Below are positions 26,201-40,300 of a stretch of DNA of 64,000 nucleotides, piece by piece. The position numbers and the translations under genes are program-made. The notes below the pieces were generated by a model, which was given only the letters and a program-made list of their open reading frames with translations, ran no database searches and was not told the origin of the DNA. The stretch's first letter is position 1; each line of letters begins with the position of its first letter. The stretch is from Cladopsammia gracilis (taxonomy: Eukaryota > Cnidaria > Anthozoa > Scleractinia > Dendrophylliidae), in contig JAJGOT010000091.1 of assembly GCA_022457155.1 (NCBI GenBank), positions 1,700,001 through 1,764,000 of the forward strand, read 5' to 3'.

Positions 26201-27557
26201 AATTACAGGTTAAAAGCTAGGAGTGGATTGTGTTCACTAAAAATTTGCACTATTATATTATTTACTTTTTCTTTATCTTTTCAGGCAAGAAAGTCTGGGA
26301 TGAGGTAGCTGAACACTCCAAAGAGTTTATACAGGAATATCTTGAGGAATTCCCCAATGTATGATGGCTTCTTTGAATCCATTTTTTTTTTGTTGTGAAG
26401 TTATTAAAACTTGGATTAATTCTTGTGAGATGTCATTAATATTACATTGCTGTTGTTAACAATTAATTTTTTTAACAGCGTCCAATGGTGAAACTCAAAG
26501 GAAATCAGTGGGTGAAAACTGAATGGAGAGGCCAATGGTAAGGCATAAATTTACATTGTTTAAGGCCCAGTATCACCCATTCAGCTTTGCGGTCGATTGT
26601 TTTTGTTTTCAAATGACGAGCTCGCACATGATTGGCTCTTTTGGGAATTTTCGACTGCGTTAAATTCAATCGTCGAGGCATTGGGCGCGCAATGCATTTT
26701 GGGTGATGCTGGGCCTTTAAACCTCCCAACTCAATTGCTTTTTTTGATTGGATAAGAGCATGTCACGTGCCTTGGGGTAAAACAGTCTTACTCCCTATGG
26801 GGAACAAAACTCATTAACTTCCTAGGGAAACAACAACTTGAACTTTCGACTTGCACATGATCAGATCATTTGCCTTGAAACTGCAGCAAATTTGTGTGCC
26901 AGCTGCGTCGAGGACACACTTTTCTAAATCAATTTTTTTCCATTTTTGAGTTGGGCGGTATAACAAAACACTTAATGACGGCCCCCATTTGGAAATAGTT
27001 AGTTTTGTTTCCCCTCCAGGTCTCTGAAAAACAAAACTCGCTGTTTCCCTTGGGACAAGTCATTAACTGCTTATTGTCACATAATGCGCTGCATCATCAT
27101 AATCATCACCATCGACATCATTATCGTTTCCTTGTTGTTGCCATCATTCACATCAGAATCATCGTTAAGATACCATGATCATAATCTTTTGTAGCACACA
27201 GCTCTTTCAGTAGACCTCTCCCCATGGCATTCATCCTGCCCTGCCCAGTAAGGTATTAGTTTTTGTCTATCTGTCCAGAAAGGTGCATATATTTTCATAT
27301 ACACATTATCATAACCATCATTTCATGGGTATAATAGAACTCACAATTGACCAAGGCCTTGTAGCTCAGTGGTAGTCAGAGCTTTTGCACTGGAATCACA
27401 AAGGTCATGGGTTCGAATCCTGTCAAAGCCTGAAAATTTGAAGACCTGTTTCTATAAGTCCATTAAAATGATGAATGCTGTGAGTTATATTTACAAATTG
27501 GCAAGTGTGGATAACTCATTCCTAAAAAACAACACTGCCAGTGATAACAGTAATAGT

Positions 27558-27628
<71 letters not shown>

Positions 27629-27643
27629 GCCCTGCCAGTTCTG

Positions 27644-27690
<47 letters not shown>

Positions 27691-30600
27691 TATTGTCAGA
27701 ACTGGCATGACATGGTACAGTAAGTGCCTTAAGATAACACAAGCAACAAAGTTAAATACTCTCCTCCCTTTCAGGTTGAAAGCAAAAGTCATGCAGCTGG
27801 ACTGCAGTTTGGTTAAGGTATGTACCTTTGCAATGAAAAAGAATTCACAATACTGTGGGTTGGAGGCTCAAGACATTAAAATAGTTAATTAAGTAGTTTT
27901 ATTTGCTGCTATCAGGTTTATTTGATTCTGCCCACTTAAATTAGCAAACTGGCACTGAACACTATAAAAGGTGATGATATTTAAAAAAAAAAGTGTCCAA
28001 AAAAATGTTTTTAATCATCATCATCCATGACTCTCCTACTGGAGAATGAGGCTGCATGCTCACCATTTCCATTTCCATTAGCTGCCACAGCCGCTGCCTC
28101 TGCCCAGGTTTTCAGACCCATCACCTTCAGTTCTTTTTCTGTTGACCTTCTCCATGTTTTGCGGGCAGTGACCCCATTTCCTGCTACCGCTCTACAAAAT
28201 GTGTCTCTGATCCTTTTCCACGTCTTCTCCACTTTATTGTCGGCACCAACTACATTTTTGTTGATGCTGTTGTGATCCTTCTCGTCGTCTTCTACTGCCA
28301 AACAACTAAACCTATTTCTTAACTCCAGTTGAAATTGCTTTCTTACTTCAGGCATATTCAGCTTACTCTTAACTGTGCATGCACTTTCCTGACTGTTCTG
28401 CTGAGCTTTATCAGTATCTTTGCGATGACCAAGTTGTGGTCACTTGCGACATTTGGCTGATTTGCATGCCTATACAATCTGACATCCTGCACTGATTGTT
28501 TGAACTTGAAGAGGCAAAAGGCTGGGAAACCAGTATAATATCATTCTTGGGTTAATCATACCAACAAACAACTCTAGACACAAAAATATATTTTGAACCC
28601 TGCTTTGTATTGCAGATGTTGTTCCAGATTGATAATCGTTCTGAATGGCTTTACAGAGGATCAACTCGATTGGAGCCTCTCTACAGTGCATTGGTGAGAA
28701 ATCTATTATTTTATTGAATGCATTGTACTGTTGAGGGATTGTGGTTAAAATGGTTCGTAAAAATACAATAACAGTAAACTGTAATGATTATCAAATAGCT
28801 TTGCTTATAGTTATAATTAGGTGGTAAGTTTGACAGAATTACATTTAAGCGTGATAGTGGTTTGGAAACCAGATGTTATTGGCATAGACTTTGGCGATTT
28901 TATTTCTTCGTTTTCTCCATATTATTTTAATGATCAGTTTGGGAAACTATATCAAACACACACAAGAGTGTTTCATCAGGTATCCAAAAACTTCAAAGTA
29001 CATGTAGGTTAACAAAAACTTGAATGTGCCTCAACCCCTTCCCTGTGTCTGGATATCCCGATGAAACACTCTTCCTTGTGTTTGATATATTACTCCCCTC
29101 CCCCCCTCGTTGTTCAACCCACTTCTCAGTGTCTGGATATCCTGATGAAACACTCTTCCTTGTGTTTGATATTATTACTCCCCTCCCCCCCCCCTCGTTG
29201 TTCGACCCACTTCCTTGTGTTTGATATATTACTCCCCCCCCCCCCCCCTCCTCGTTGTTCAACCCACTTCTCAGTGTCTGGATATCCTGATGAAACATTC
29301 TTCCTTGTGTTTAACACATTACTTCGCGAACTCATTAATAATTCATGATGAGAACATGAAGGAAATCACCACTGTGAAGGAGGTTTGATATCCTGTCTTA
29401 ATTTGCATAGATTTTGGCGATTTTATTCCTTTGTTTTCTCCTCATTTAATGATCAGATTGAGAAGCTATTTCAAACACTCGAAAGAGTGTCCAAATACCT
29501 TGAAGTGGGTTAAAAAAAAACTTGGCTGTGCCTTGTTTTTCAACCCACTTCACGGTGTTTGGATATCTTGTGAAACACCATTCCTCGTGTTTGACACATA
29601 ACTTCAAATGTGCAAGGAATCCCCTCTCAATGCTCATTGTTAACTTGTATAGGTCGATGGTAAGATATCCACTGCTAGAAAGAAGAGGTCTCGTAAGCTC
29701 ACACGAGGTGCTTCAGGAAAAACTCCAGAACCGTTCATTGACTACAGCATCACCAAGCCATGTCTTGGTATTTCACCATACAGCAAAACAGATCCTAAAG
29801 GTGGGTTACTTTTCCCTGATTCAGTAGGTTAAGTCACACAAACTCCAGGCGAGGCGTGTATTTCTCAAAACTCCCACTATTTTTTTAAATTCAATTTCTT
29901 TTGAGTGGCGATGAAGTTTTTATCCCATAAACCAGCGTGGCATTTTTAATGTTTGGGACTTTTATACCTGATAAAACACTGCTGCTCATTTATTAAATGG
30001 TACATGGTGTATCTAGATTGACAGTGTGTGTGCCACAGGTGATCAGATTCAAGTAATATTTTAGGAAATTTAGTTTGCCTGCCTTAAGATTGCTTTATTA
30101 TTTAGTTAGAATGATAATGAGGATCTAAATGCACCAACAGCAGCAAACCAACATACTACATAAAGTGGCACACAATCAATCGACCTCATTGCCTGATGAA
30201 GACTAGCAGTAATAGCAGTCGAAATGTCGCGATCAACATCTCAAAGTGACTGCAGCATGAGACAAATGAGTAAGCATTCATATATCTGCTTTATCACAAA
30301 TTTATTTTGTGTAATGGTTATCCACTTGTTCACAGGTGAACAGCAGCGGAAGTTGGAGGAAAAACGACAACAAACACAGCATGAACAACAACGGCAGCAA
30401 GAGGTTAATAGATGATCAGGCTGTTTTTTTTAGACGACAATATGTCTGTATTTGATTTAGGCAGACAGTGACATCTGACCATGGTATGTAATATTTCTTG
30501 ACATTGTTGAAAAAGACTATGTTTCCAACCCTAAAATTGTTACGTGCAGTTCTGCATGCAGTTTCCTCTTCTATTCATTTTCCTTAAAAGCAACAAGAAC

Positions 30601-33600
30601 AGATGAGAGATGAAAATAAAAAGATGTCTGTCACCATTGTGTCAACTGCTGCAGTGTCCGCCTCACCTTCAGACAGCAGTCATTCAACGTCCACCACTTC
30701 AACTGTAACTGCGTCGTCTACCAGCCTCACACCTGGGCCTGTCAGGACATTGTCAAGAGATGCAGGCCTTGTGCCTAAGAGTACAAGTGACTCTTCTGTA
30801 TCCAGGTCAGAAAATTTTGAAGCCAGTGGTAAAAGTAATGCAGGCTTGAGCAATGGAAATGGTTCTGGAACTCAGGCATCAGGTAAAACTGCATTTATTT
30901 ATAAATTTGCCTATTAACCATTCTTTATTATTCATGCAGCTATAATGTTATTTTACCATATAAGGGCAGGAGAACATAGAAAATATGCAAGCATATAACA
31001 CTGCAGTGCTGCAAAGTTAAATGCAAAGTGTGCATGCTAGATTAGATTGAGCATGTTAGATTGAGAAATTACTGACTAAGAAAAAGGTTCTCAAAAATTT
31101 AAAAATTAAGCAGTCAAATAATGAACCCTTATGCAATGGAAAGGTAAAGTTGTACATGACCCACAGGTGGCCCACGTGGCTGGAGCTCAACCCAGCCTGT
31201 TTCTGTAGCATGAAGCAACTAGGAGTATTGCTACTCCCCCCTGGATGGGATGCTAGTCCATGGTAAGGTTACCCCAGCAGCATTTTGTTGCTGGTATCCA
31301 TTTATACACCTGGGTGGAAAGACGACAATGTGGAGTAAAGTTTCTTGTCCAAGGAAACAACACGACGGCTGAGACCAGGCCTCGAACCACTAAACTTCTG
31401 ATCTGAAGACCAACGCTCTGATAACTACACCACCTCCTATTTGATGGTTTGACGAATAATATGTACTGATATTTTATTCAATGCTTGTAGAACTCACAAA
31501 AATGCATGTATCTGCATGTATTATCTGTCAGACCATCAAATAAGGTGTACATACGGTTAAACCTTTGCCAACAGACACCTGTGATAGGTGGACATCACTC
31601 GTGAAAGGACATTCAGTCATGGTCCTTTTACATGTCCTTAGAAAGATCAGCTAATGTCATAATTAAACCACAAGACCAGCACATGTCCATTATTCCATAA
31701 ATAAGCATTTTGTTTTTGACAGGTTCATTTCAGTCCAACTCTATGAAACAGCTCTCCACCTCAACTGAAAAGGCTTCTCAATTAACAACTGGATGCACAG
31801 GCAGTCACTGCTCAGCACCTACTGCGCAGGGTAGTGGGCGTGTCAACAAATGCGACAAGGCAGGATGTAATGGATGTGGTAGTTGTACTGACAGCTCCAT
31901 GTCAGTTATTCAGGCCAGTACGGCAAGGAAAAATGCTAATGCGGGCTTAGGTAATGAGGCAGTTTTTATCAGCTCTTTTTTTAATTCTTTTGCAACTGTT
32001 CAAGTGATAATATATTATTTGTTCCTTAGCACTAAGTTTTTTAACATTTATCTCCCAAGAGTGCCAAATAATAATATTCAAGAAAATTCCCACATTTTAT
32101 TTTGTAAGACATTGAAAAACAAATAGTACCGTACAAAAGTACTGCAGAAGAGGTTTCATTTGAATGGTCACAGCATAGGATTTCATCCACAGACTCAAAA
32201 GTTAGAACAAATGGTACCATGCAAAAGTACTGCTGAAGAGGTTTCATTTGAATGGTCACAGCATAGGATTTCATCCACAGACTCAAAAGTTAGAACAAAT
32301 AGTACCATGCAAAAGTACTGCTTAAGAGGTTTCATTTGAATGGTCACAGCATAGGATTTTCGTCAACAGACTCAAAAGTTAGAACTACACTACATGTCTT
32401 CATAATTTATTGACTCTGATCTCAAGATTGAAATGGTTGTAAGTTTTGGCCATTTTCATTAAAATCACTATTTGATGTGAGAAGACAAAGTAAATCTCCA
32501 CAATGTGTTATTATTTTTGTACTTCTTTTCATTAAATGAAACTCAAGAATCCCAATTTTGTTTTCTTCATTCAACAGTCATCACCAAAGATCCTTTCCAA
32601 CGACATAATGGCATTGAAGTTATTGACCTGGATGGAGATGGTACAATGCTTAGTGTTCCAATTGAGTCAGACCATGTTATGAATTCATTGACATCACACA
32701 AGAATGATGTAAGATTCTCCTTTTTTGAAATCTTCTCTGAAGACTTGGGTTTTCTGTCAAACCCACCCAGTCCCCCTTTGAATTCCAGGCCAAAGGATCC
32801 TCTTTCCTTGTTGTCGAGGGTCCCAGAGAAAATTCAAGATTCATGGAGAGTAATTTTAATTAGCTTATGGGCCATTGAAGTGATAGACTTAATAATCATG
32901 TAAGACTAAAGAAAGCTGCCTTGAAACAGGCATTTGTTTTCTAGGACCACTTAAAGCAATTCAACTCTGTTCTCCATACAGCTTTTATACTTTGTCAAAT
33001 ATATTCATGTTTATGGCCTTTAAAATGAGATATTTTGATAAATTTTTCTTCCAAAAAGTTGTAACAAAAATGCATATAGGCCCTTTTTGCACCCAGTCCT
33101 TCAATTTCACCTTCTACTTCCCAACCTAGTGGGGGGGGGGGGAATTCGAATGAATGGAACTAAGAAATAATATTATTGCATTTCCCACAGAGGTGTTCTT
33201 TGAAAATACTTATCATAAGAAAATTAATAATTATATTCACATTTTGTTCTTTTGCTGTATGAGCTCTTTTTTCTTTCTAACTTTTAACTTTCAGTACCTA
33301 GTTCCTAACACGGATGGTTCAATACTGGATGATCTTTATAATGTTAGTAATTTTTCTTCAGTGTAAGCATGAACTCAGGTCACCTTGCACTGCATGGCCA
33401 CTGCTGTGCTAAATAAATATATGCATGGAAATTCTTTTTTGCATTTTTGTTTTCAGTTTATATTCACAAACAACACCATTATTATATTGAGAAGTGCTGT
33501 AGAAGTTTTGAGTGTTTTTATTCAGGCATGGAGACGTTGCTGAGAGAATTTCAAAACTCATTTAATTATTAATATTTAATCCTCGCCTGAGTGTAGCAAG

Positions 33601-36600
33601 GTTTATAAATTTGTCCCACATGGATCACTTTATGGTGGTGGAATCTCAGGTTGCCTTTATATATGCCTTATTTTCTCAATTAAACGCCTCCGGCATTTAT
33701 TTCAAACTTGGTCTAGTGGACCCGGCGTTTCTTTGAATCAGCAGTTTTTTCTCGCCCGCCATTTTTTAAGAAAGGGTTATTAATCGTTTTTCTTGGCAGC
33801 CGTGTACCTTGCCCTTAAATCTTAAGTTTATTATACCGCAAATGAACGTTTGAGGGGCTTACTTACAACTTCCTCTATTATACCTGGCGTTTATTCGGGG
33901 CCCGGCGTTCAATCAAGAAAATACGGTATATTGGGTTGGTGCCCTGCAGCTGCCTAGCAACAAAACTGTGACAAAACTACAATTGATATCATCCAGTGTG
34001 ATGAGCGACTGTGAACGCGAATGTCTCAACTTTAAATTTCCCATTGCAGCCATGCAACCCTTCTCCGTCACTAAAATTTTGCGGTGCCTTTTTTCCCCGA
34101 GCTTTGCGAGGTTCTGGGAGACACTTATTTGTAGGTAAATATATATCTAATGCATGATTCTACCATCCCATCTGTCTGTCACTTTCTTTTCTTTGTGCTT
34201 TGCATAAATGCTGGGTCAAGAAAGTTGTAGCCTGTTCCAGGCATTCAGATAGTGGGAAAGCACGAATAGTTGGGGAAGGTGCGAAGAAAAGGGAGCGGAA
34301 AAAAAAGCGGGGAGATTGGGGAGAGGAAGTGAGGGAACGCCTGTAGACAAACTTAACAAAAAGTTGTTCTGGTATACCGGATTCCAGTATACCCTCTGAT
34401 TGGTCAATTATGACACTTTCTGTTGACACTCCAGCGCTGATGAGTAAGGAGATATGGCGGAGGAAAGACAGCTATCATCGAGTCACGTTGAGATCGAAAT
34501 CTTTGTAAACAACGCACTCAAAGACTTCCCGAATATCGTATCTCTTTGCGAAGAACAGAAAGATTGTTTGAATAACCTTGTTCCCTCGTCGTCCCGCGTT
34601 TTTTTCGCCATTGCGTCGTTAATGAGGACCACTCCAAGCGAATTATGGTCCTCACCAGATCTTGCAACGGCGAGAGAACGTCGCGATTTCGCATCGCTGT
34701 CAGCCATCAGCGCACGCTTCGCTGAGGGATGTATGTCTTATTGGCGACCTTGTGTAGGTTTGCTAACATCAGATTTCTATTCAATTTTATCCAGTTTGTG
34801 ACCTAACGAGCAAGCGATGTCGGCCAACACCAAACTCTTCACTCCAGATTATCCAACAATATCCTTATTTTTTAACTACACTAAAAAGGGAAACACGCGG
34901 AACTTTGGTTCATGAAAACTTCACATTTTTTTTAGCAAAACCTACAACACATTGAAGGATGGACTGGCAATTCATTTGTAGAAGAACGTGACAACGATCG
35001 GACATCGAAATGCAGACCGAGATCATATTTCCTGAGGAAATCTTATCCCGAGAAATCTTATCCGGTTGTAATTGATATGATTGACAACTGAGCTGGCGGT
35101 CTAAAGTGGGCAGAAGGACCTTTTGTTGAGTTTGTTCACAGGCGTTCCCTTGCATCTCCCCGCATTTTTTCCCTCGCTTTTCTTCGCGCCTTCCCCAACT
35201 ATTCGCGCTTTTCCCACTATCTGAACGCCTGGAACAGGCTAAGAAAGTTGAGGACATGATTCACTGAAACTATTGCTTTTGTTTGACCTACTTCTCTTAT
35301 GTGCTCTTGTCAATTCTCCTTGTGCTCACATATATTGTGACTGACACAAGAGTCCTCTTTTATGCATTTTTATTTATTTACCATTTGACCAGGCTGATTA
35401 CAATGGCTGAGAGAACTCTCATTCAACTCTTATTATGTAACTTCTGTTTACGATATTTTTTTGATTAAACGCCCTCTCTGTTTATTGCAAACACTTGGTA
35501 CGTTACAGTGGAGGGTTGATTTGAGGGAGGCATTTAATCTTAGCAGGACATAGAAGAGGGCATAGAAGGTCCTGGTAATGAGTTTGCATTGTGTGCCTCA
35601 TTGTTTTACCATTGGGAGATCCGTTTGTTTATCTTAAAATCTTGTAGTCTGTAAGGAGATTTCAGTGCTTCAATCTTTCAACCATTTTTTGTTGGCCGTT
35701 TTAGGCTTGGGAAGCACCATGGCTCCGCATGAATCGACGAGATGCAAGAAGCACCGGCAGCAATAGGATCCCAGCCTTCCACATCCCTACCAACAACCGG
35801 CGCAAGCAGGATGTCGCATCATTGATCCAAGAGAGGCTGAATCAAAGTGAATGGGACAAGAGGATTGCAGGAGAGTGTGAATTTCCCGAGTATCCTGTGG
35901 TTTCGAGCAAGCCTGCGCATAAAGGTAACTAATACGCTGATTGTTCATGTGAACAAGTTTTCTATTTCTCATTTCACTGCTAATTCAGGTTAATAACTGC
36001 AAAACTAAGTCTAACAGTGCACAGGACGTGCAAAACATGTGTCATATTCCGGTATGATGAACCTTGTCAGTTTGTATTTTGCCATTTTGCCAATACTGAC
36101 ACAGCCTCATCTTGAAACAAGGAATGTCCATGTTATGTTTGCTTATTCATCTAGCACAGGTTTAGGACAAGCAATTGTGTTAGTTTTGCTATTTCATGTT
36201 TTTCAAACTGGGATCCAAATCTACGAAAGGGAATCTAAATCCACTCGTGCATTTGGAGCCCCTGGGGATATGGAGTGCTCAGGGGTCCAGTTTTTGGGAG
36301 GAGGCTAGAGGGGGTGAAAATCCACTAAGACACTGAAATGATCTTGAAAGAAATTTGGAAATCAGAATTACTTTTGAAGTCGTAGAAAAACAGTCATTTT
36401 TGTTTCTCAGTACAGTGAACACCTCCATTAACGCGACACTTATCCTGGTCCTGGCCAACAAAACGCTCATATAATCTTTGTATTATTATTTTTATTAAGG
36501 GGGCAATTCTACTGGTCCCAATGGTGTCTCCTTAATGGAGGTCCCACTAGCTGTAGTGAGAGCAGGGGTGTAGCTAAGAAAATACTTAGCAGGCTCATTA

Positions 36601-37266
36601 ACAAGTTCAGCCGGTTTTTCTGGCTTTTGAACCTTCAAAATCTCCCGAAGTCTTTGTTTTCTAGTGAAATTTCAACCGGTGATTAGTTCAATTTCAGGTG
36701 GTGAAGTTAGCCAGCAGCCGGCTCTTAGCTACATCCCTGTGAGAGGGATATTCCTTTGCTGATTAAGGAAAAAATTGTTTTCTTTAGGACTTGTCATAAA
36801 GTGTTTATTGCTCACTTGACTTGTTTGTTTCATTTCAGGGCCTCATAAATGCAGCACTCTGTGCAATACAAACCTAAGTATTCCAGCTGAGGAAAGCGTG
36901 AAACATAATCCCAGAGCAATTCCTCTTTTACTCAAGTGGAAAAGGTTACAATTCTTTGATGAATGATGAAAAGTAGTTGCTGCTTTCTTTGCAAAAATTG
37001 ACTCATGCTTATTTATTAATATATATCGATGATAGTTTCTTAATATATTCTTATATTCTTATAATCTTTTATTTTACAATTATATAAATTCTAGATACAC
37101 AAGATAGATATACATAATTAAAAATTTTTTAAAAATTCTAGGTATATTAGAAAGATATATTTGTTTGACTTTGTAGGATTTATGTTATAGTGTCCCCAAT
37201 TAGCTTTTTGTAGCTAAATACATTGACACTTCAATAAACTTATCATCATCATCATCGTCGTCATTG

Positions 37267-37308
<42 letters not shown>

Positions 37309-40300
37309 AGTATCTTGCAGTTGAAAAGCAGGATAAGCAGTTAACAAAAACCTAGCATGAGATTCTGAGGATTCAATGTGATACGGACCTGCAGACCTAT
37401 CTTTGTAGTGCCTCTGCAAATGCTCCACTACAGTCAAACCTGTATTAAGCAGTCATGCTCGGGAATTAACCAACTGACCGCTTAATAGAAGTGTTCTAAA
37501 ATTTTGCAGGTTATATGGCAAAAATTGAACTAAAATGCAGAATTGATCACATGATGTACATTTTATTGTAAACAACAATGTGATAATTAAAAAATTACGT
37601 AAGTAATTATTGCATTGCATGTTCAAGGAAGTTGATGCATGGCTATCAGGAGCAGGGGGAGCAGGGGTGATGCAGTGGTGAGACAACCTCCCCTCTGACC
37701 AATGTGGCCTGGGTTCCATTCCCAGATTCGGCGTCACATATGGGTTGAATTTGTTGTTGGTTCTCTCCTTGCTCCGAGAGTTTTTTCTCTGGGTACTCCG
37801 GTTTTCCCCTCTCCTCAAAAACCAACACTTCCAAATTCCAATTTGATCTGGAATTCGAAGGCCACAAGTTTGTCAGCCTCTCGGGAGACTGTTAAGTGTT
37901 ACCCTCATTAAACAAAGTTTTTTTTTTGTTTTATTTTATAAATTATGTTGTTCTTGAGGCAAGCGTCTTTGTTGTACACAACCTCTATTAAGTGGCCCTC
38001 TGTTAAGCAGTCACCCTCTTTTAAGTGATCATCCTCTATTCGCTCCCCATACTTACTGTAAACTTGACCTTTTTTAAGCGGTCACCTCTATTAAACAGAC
38101 GTGGTCACGTTTTGGACTTCCCAATCGGCGAATTTTATTGTATTTCACCTCTACCAAACGGTCACCTATTTTAATGGTCACGAAGAACTCTCATTTGCAC
38201 TAAACAAAGTGAGTGACTTGCTTCACGAAATTAAGCTACGCGGCCCTAAATCACAGATAACCATGGCTGATTTTTTTGTTTCATGTTGAATGTGATGGAA
38301 AAACCGTTGATGATGGGGATTACAACAAAGACTTGCCTTATGAACAACATTAAAACATCTGATAGCCAGGCATGAATAAACTTCGTTGAACATGATAGAC
38401 CAATATCATGCTAGCATGGCACTAGTCTCCCACGCAGCCGTTATTTGTCTCGTCACGCAATGCGTTGCGTGACGAGACAAATGACGGCTGCGTGGGAGAC
38501 TAGCATGGCACAAAAATATATTTAGTTTAATAGGAAAAAGAGCCCAGCATCAAATTCAGCATATCAATATTAGTAAAACTACAAAGTTTTGTAAAGATTG
38601 CTAGCAAACTGACGAAGATATGAAATTTTGAAACTGAGCATTTTTACAAAGAAATGTATGGTGGACGGGCATAGATTGCCCGTCCAGTCTCGTTTTCGTG
38701 TTTTTCCCATACATTTCTTTGTAAAAATTAGGCCAGAGTACTAAGTTTTAAAAGTTCATATCTCCGTCAGTGTAAATGCAATCTTTACGAGACTATACAG
38801 TTTCACTAATATTGATGTACTGAATTTGATACTGGACTCTTTTTCCCATTAAATTAAATATATATTTTCATGCCATGCTACCGTGATATTGGTCTATTAC
38901 TTATTGATTTGTATTCATCACATTTTGTCTCACTGTCGCTGTTAACAATAAAGTGTACATCAGTTCTGATCAATTTTGCGTTCTAGTTCATTTTTTTTTT
39001 GTCATATTACATGGAAAATTTTAGAACACCTCTATTAAGCGGTAAGTCGACTATTCCCTTAGTGTGACCATTTAATAAGGTTTGACTGTAAGTAAACCTT
39101 CTATAAAGGGGATGGACCAAGTTTCCAACCCTTAAATTGTTGTGTGCAGTTTTGCATGCAGTTTGGCAGAAATATTTATTACAATTTATGGCAAACAATG
39201 ATAAAAAAAAGAAAAGAACATATATACATGTGAGCCAAAGGATGAAATGTAAAGGACCCCATATAAGAGTAGATCACCATGTAAAAAAATATCAACATTA
39301 AAAATACACAATACAATATAAGTACATGTAGAGTTATGAAGTAGGACCAGCAGTGAACTTAAATTAGAAATGTTTGTGTTTGTTTTTAATCAGAGAAATT
39401 GCACAGCGTCACCCTGGCAACAAGAAGACGGTATATTACCGAACACCATGCAATAAAAGGCTGGTAAGGAGTCCACCGCGGTCAAAAGTCCGAGGCGTTT
39501 TTCGTTTTATTTAGTTGGATTTAATTTAATATTAAATGGAAATATGGGCAAGGATGTACAAAAAAAATTAGTTGATGTAACTATCTTTTAATTTTTCTTA
39601 AAATAATGAGCTTTTTTCCGTTGAAAACTGACCAAAACTCCTTGCGCCTGATCAAAATTACGTTGGTAAATGGCGCCGACAATTCTGCAGTTCACAGTTT
39701 TTAAACGCTTAGAACTTTTTTTAGTAAACTTTCAAAACGTTTGGTAAATTGACAGTGTATTGGCAATATATTAAACTTTAAACAGTGAAAATGACAACCT
39801 TAACTTTTAAGTACTTTGCTTAACTTTTGCAAATTTCTCTCGTTTGACCGCGGTTAAGGTAAGCAGCATGTTTTTTAACTTGTCAGATTTTGGTTCCCGG
39901 ATGCTGTCAGTGTGGAATTTTCGGGGTTTGTTTATTCGTTGTTATCCAGAGCATGTGATCAGCAAGTGCTGCACACGTTTCTATTCAGGGCATTATCACT
40001 GTTAAGGGTAATTTTCCACCGGCTGAGGGAAACGAAACGGTAGAAATTGTTTTTCTCACACACTGCTGGGGCCCGGGTAGAGGTCATGTGACCTGAAAGG
40101 CAAGCAGTTGCTTTTGTTGTGACCGCCATTACTGATTTTCCCACCCACCCACCCACCCTAAGATTTCAGTTTTGCATACTGTGTAAATGCATTGTCATTA
40201 TGTATGTGTACAGTTTTATGAGCTTACAATAAAGGTCAGGCTGCGGTGATTGGTTTGACATGATGTGTATGAGAACTGGGAATCATCCCGATTGTTGTAC

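Larger units (their letters stand above)
37431..39088. mobile_element. CAGTC-ended element holding nested insertions
   Basis: Ends CAGTCAAACCTGTATTAAGC and AATAAGGTTTGACTG, with TA on both sides. Interior repeats of TCTATTAAGCGGTCACC. Contains a SINE (37661-37918) and a foldback MITE (38395-38897). Confidence 0.75.

Noticed and set aside
27369..27792. Open frames rich in N, I or Y
   Set aside because: These are translations of the AAT microsatellites in different frames.
33343..33366. Extension of exon 19 to the stop at 33364-33366
   Set aside because: It would end the protein before the MBD and SET; the gttagt donor and phase match to exon 20 fit better, although a short isoform cannot be excluded.
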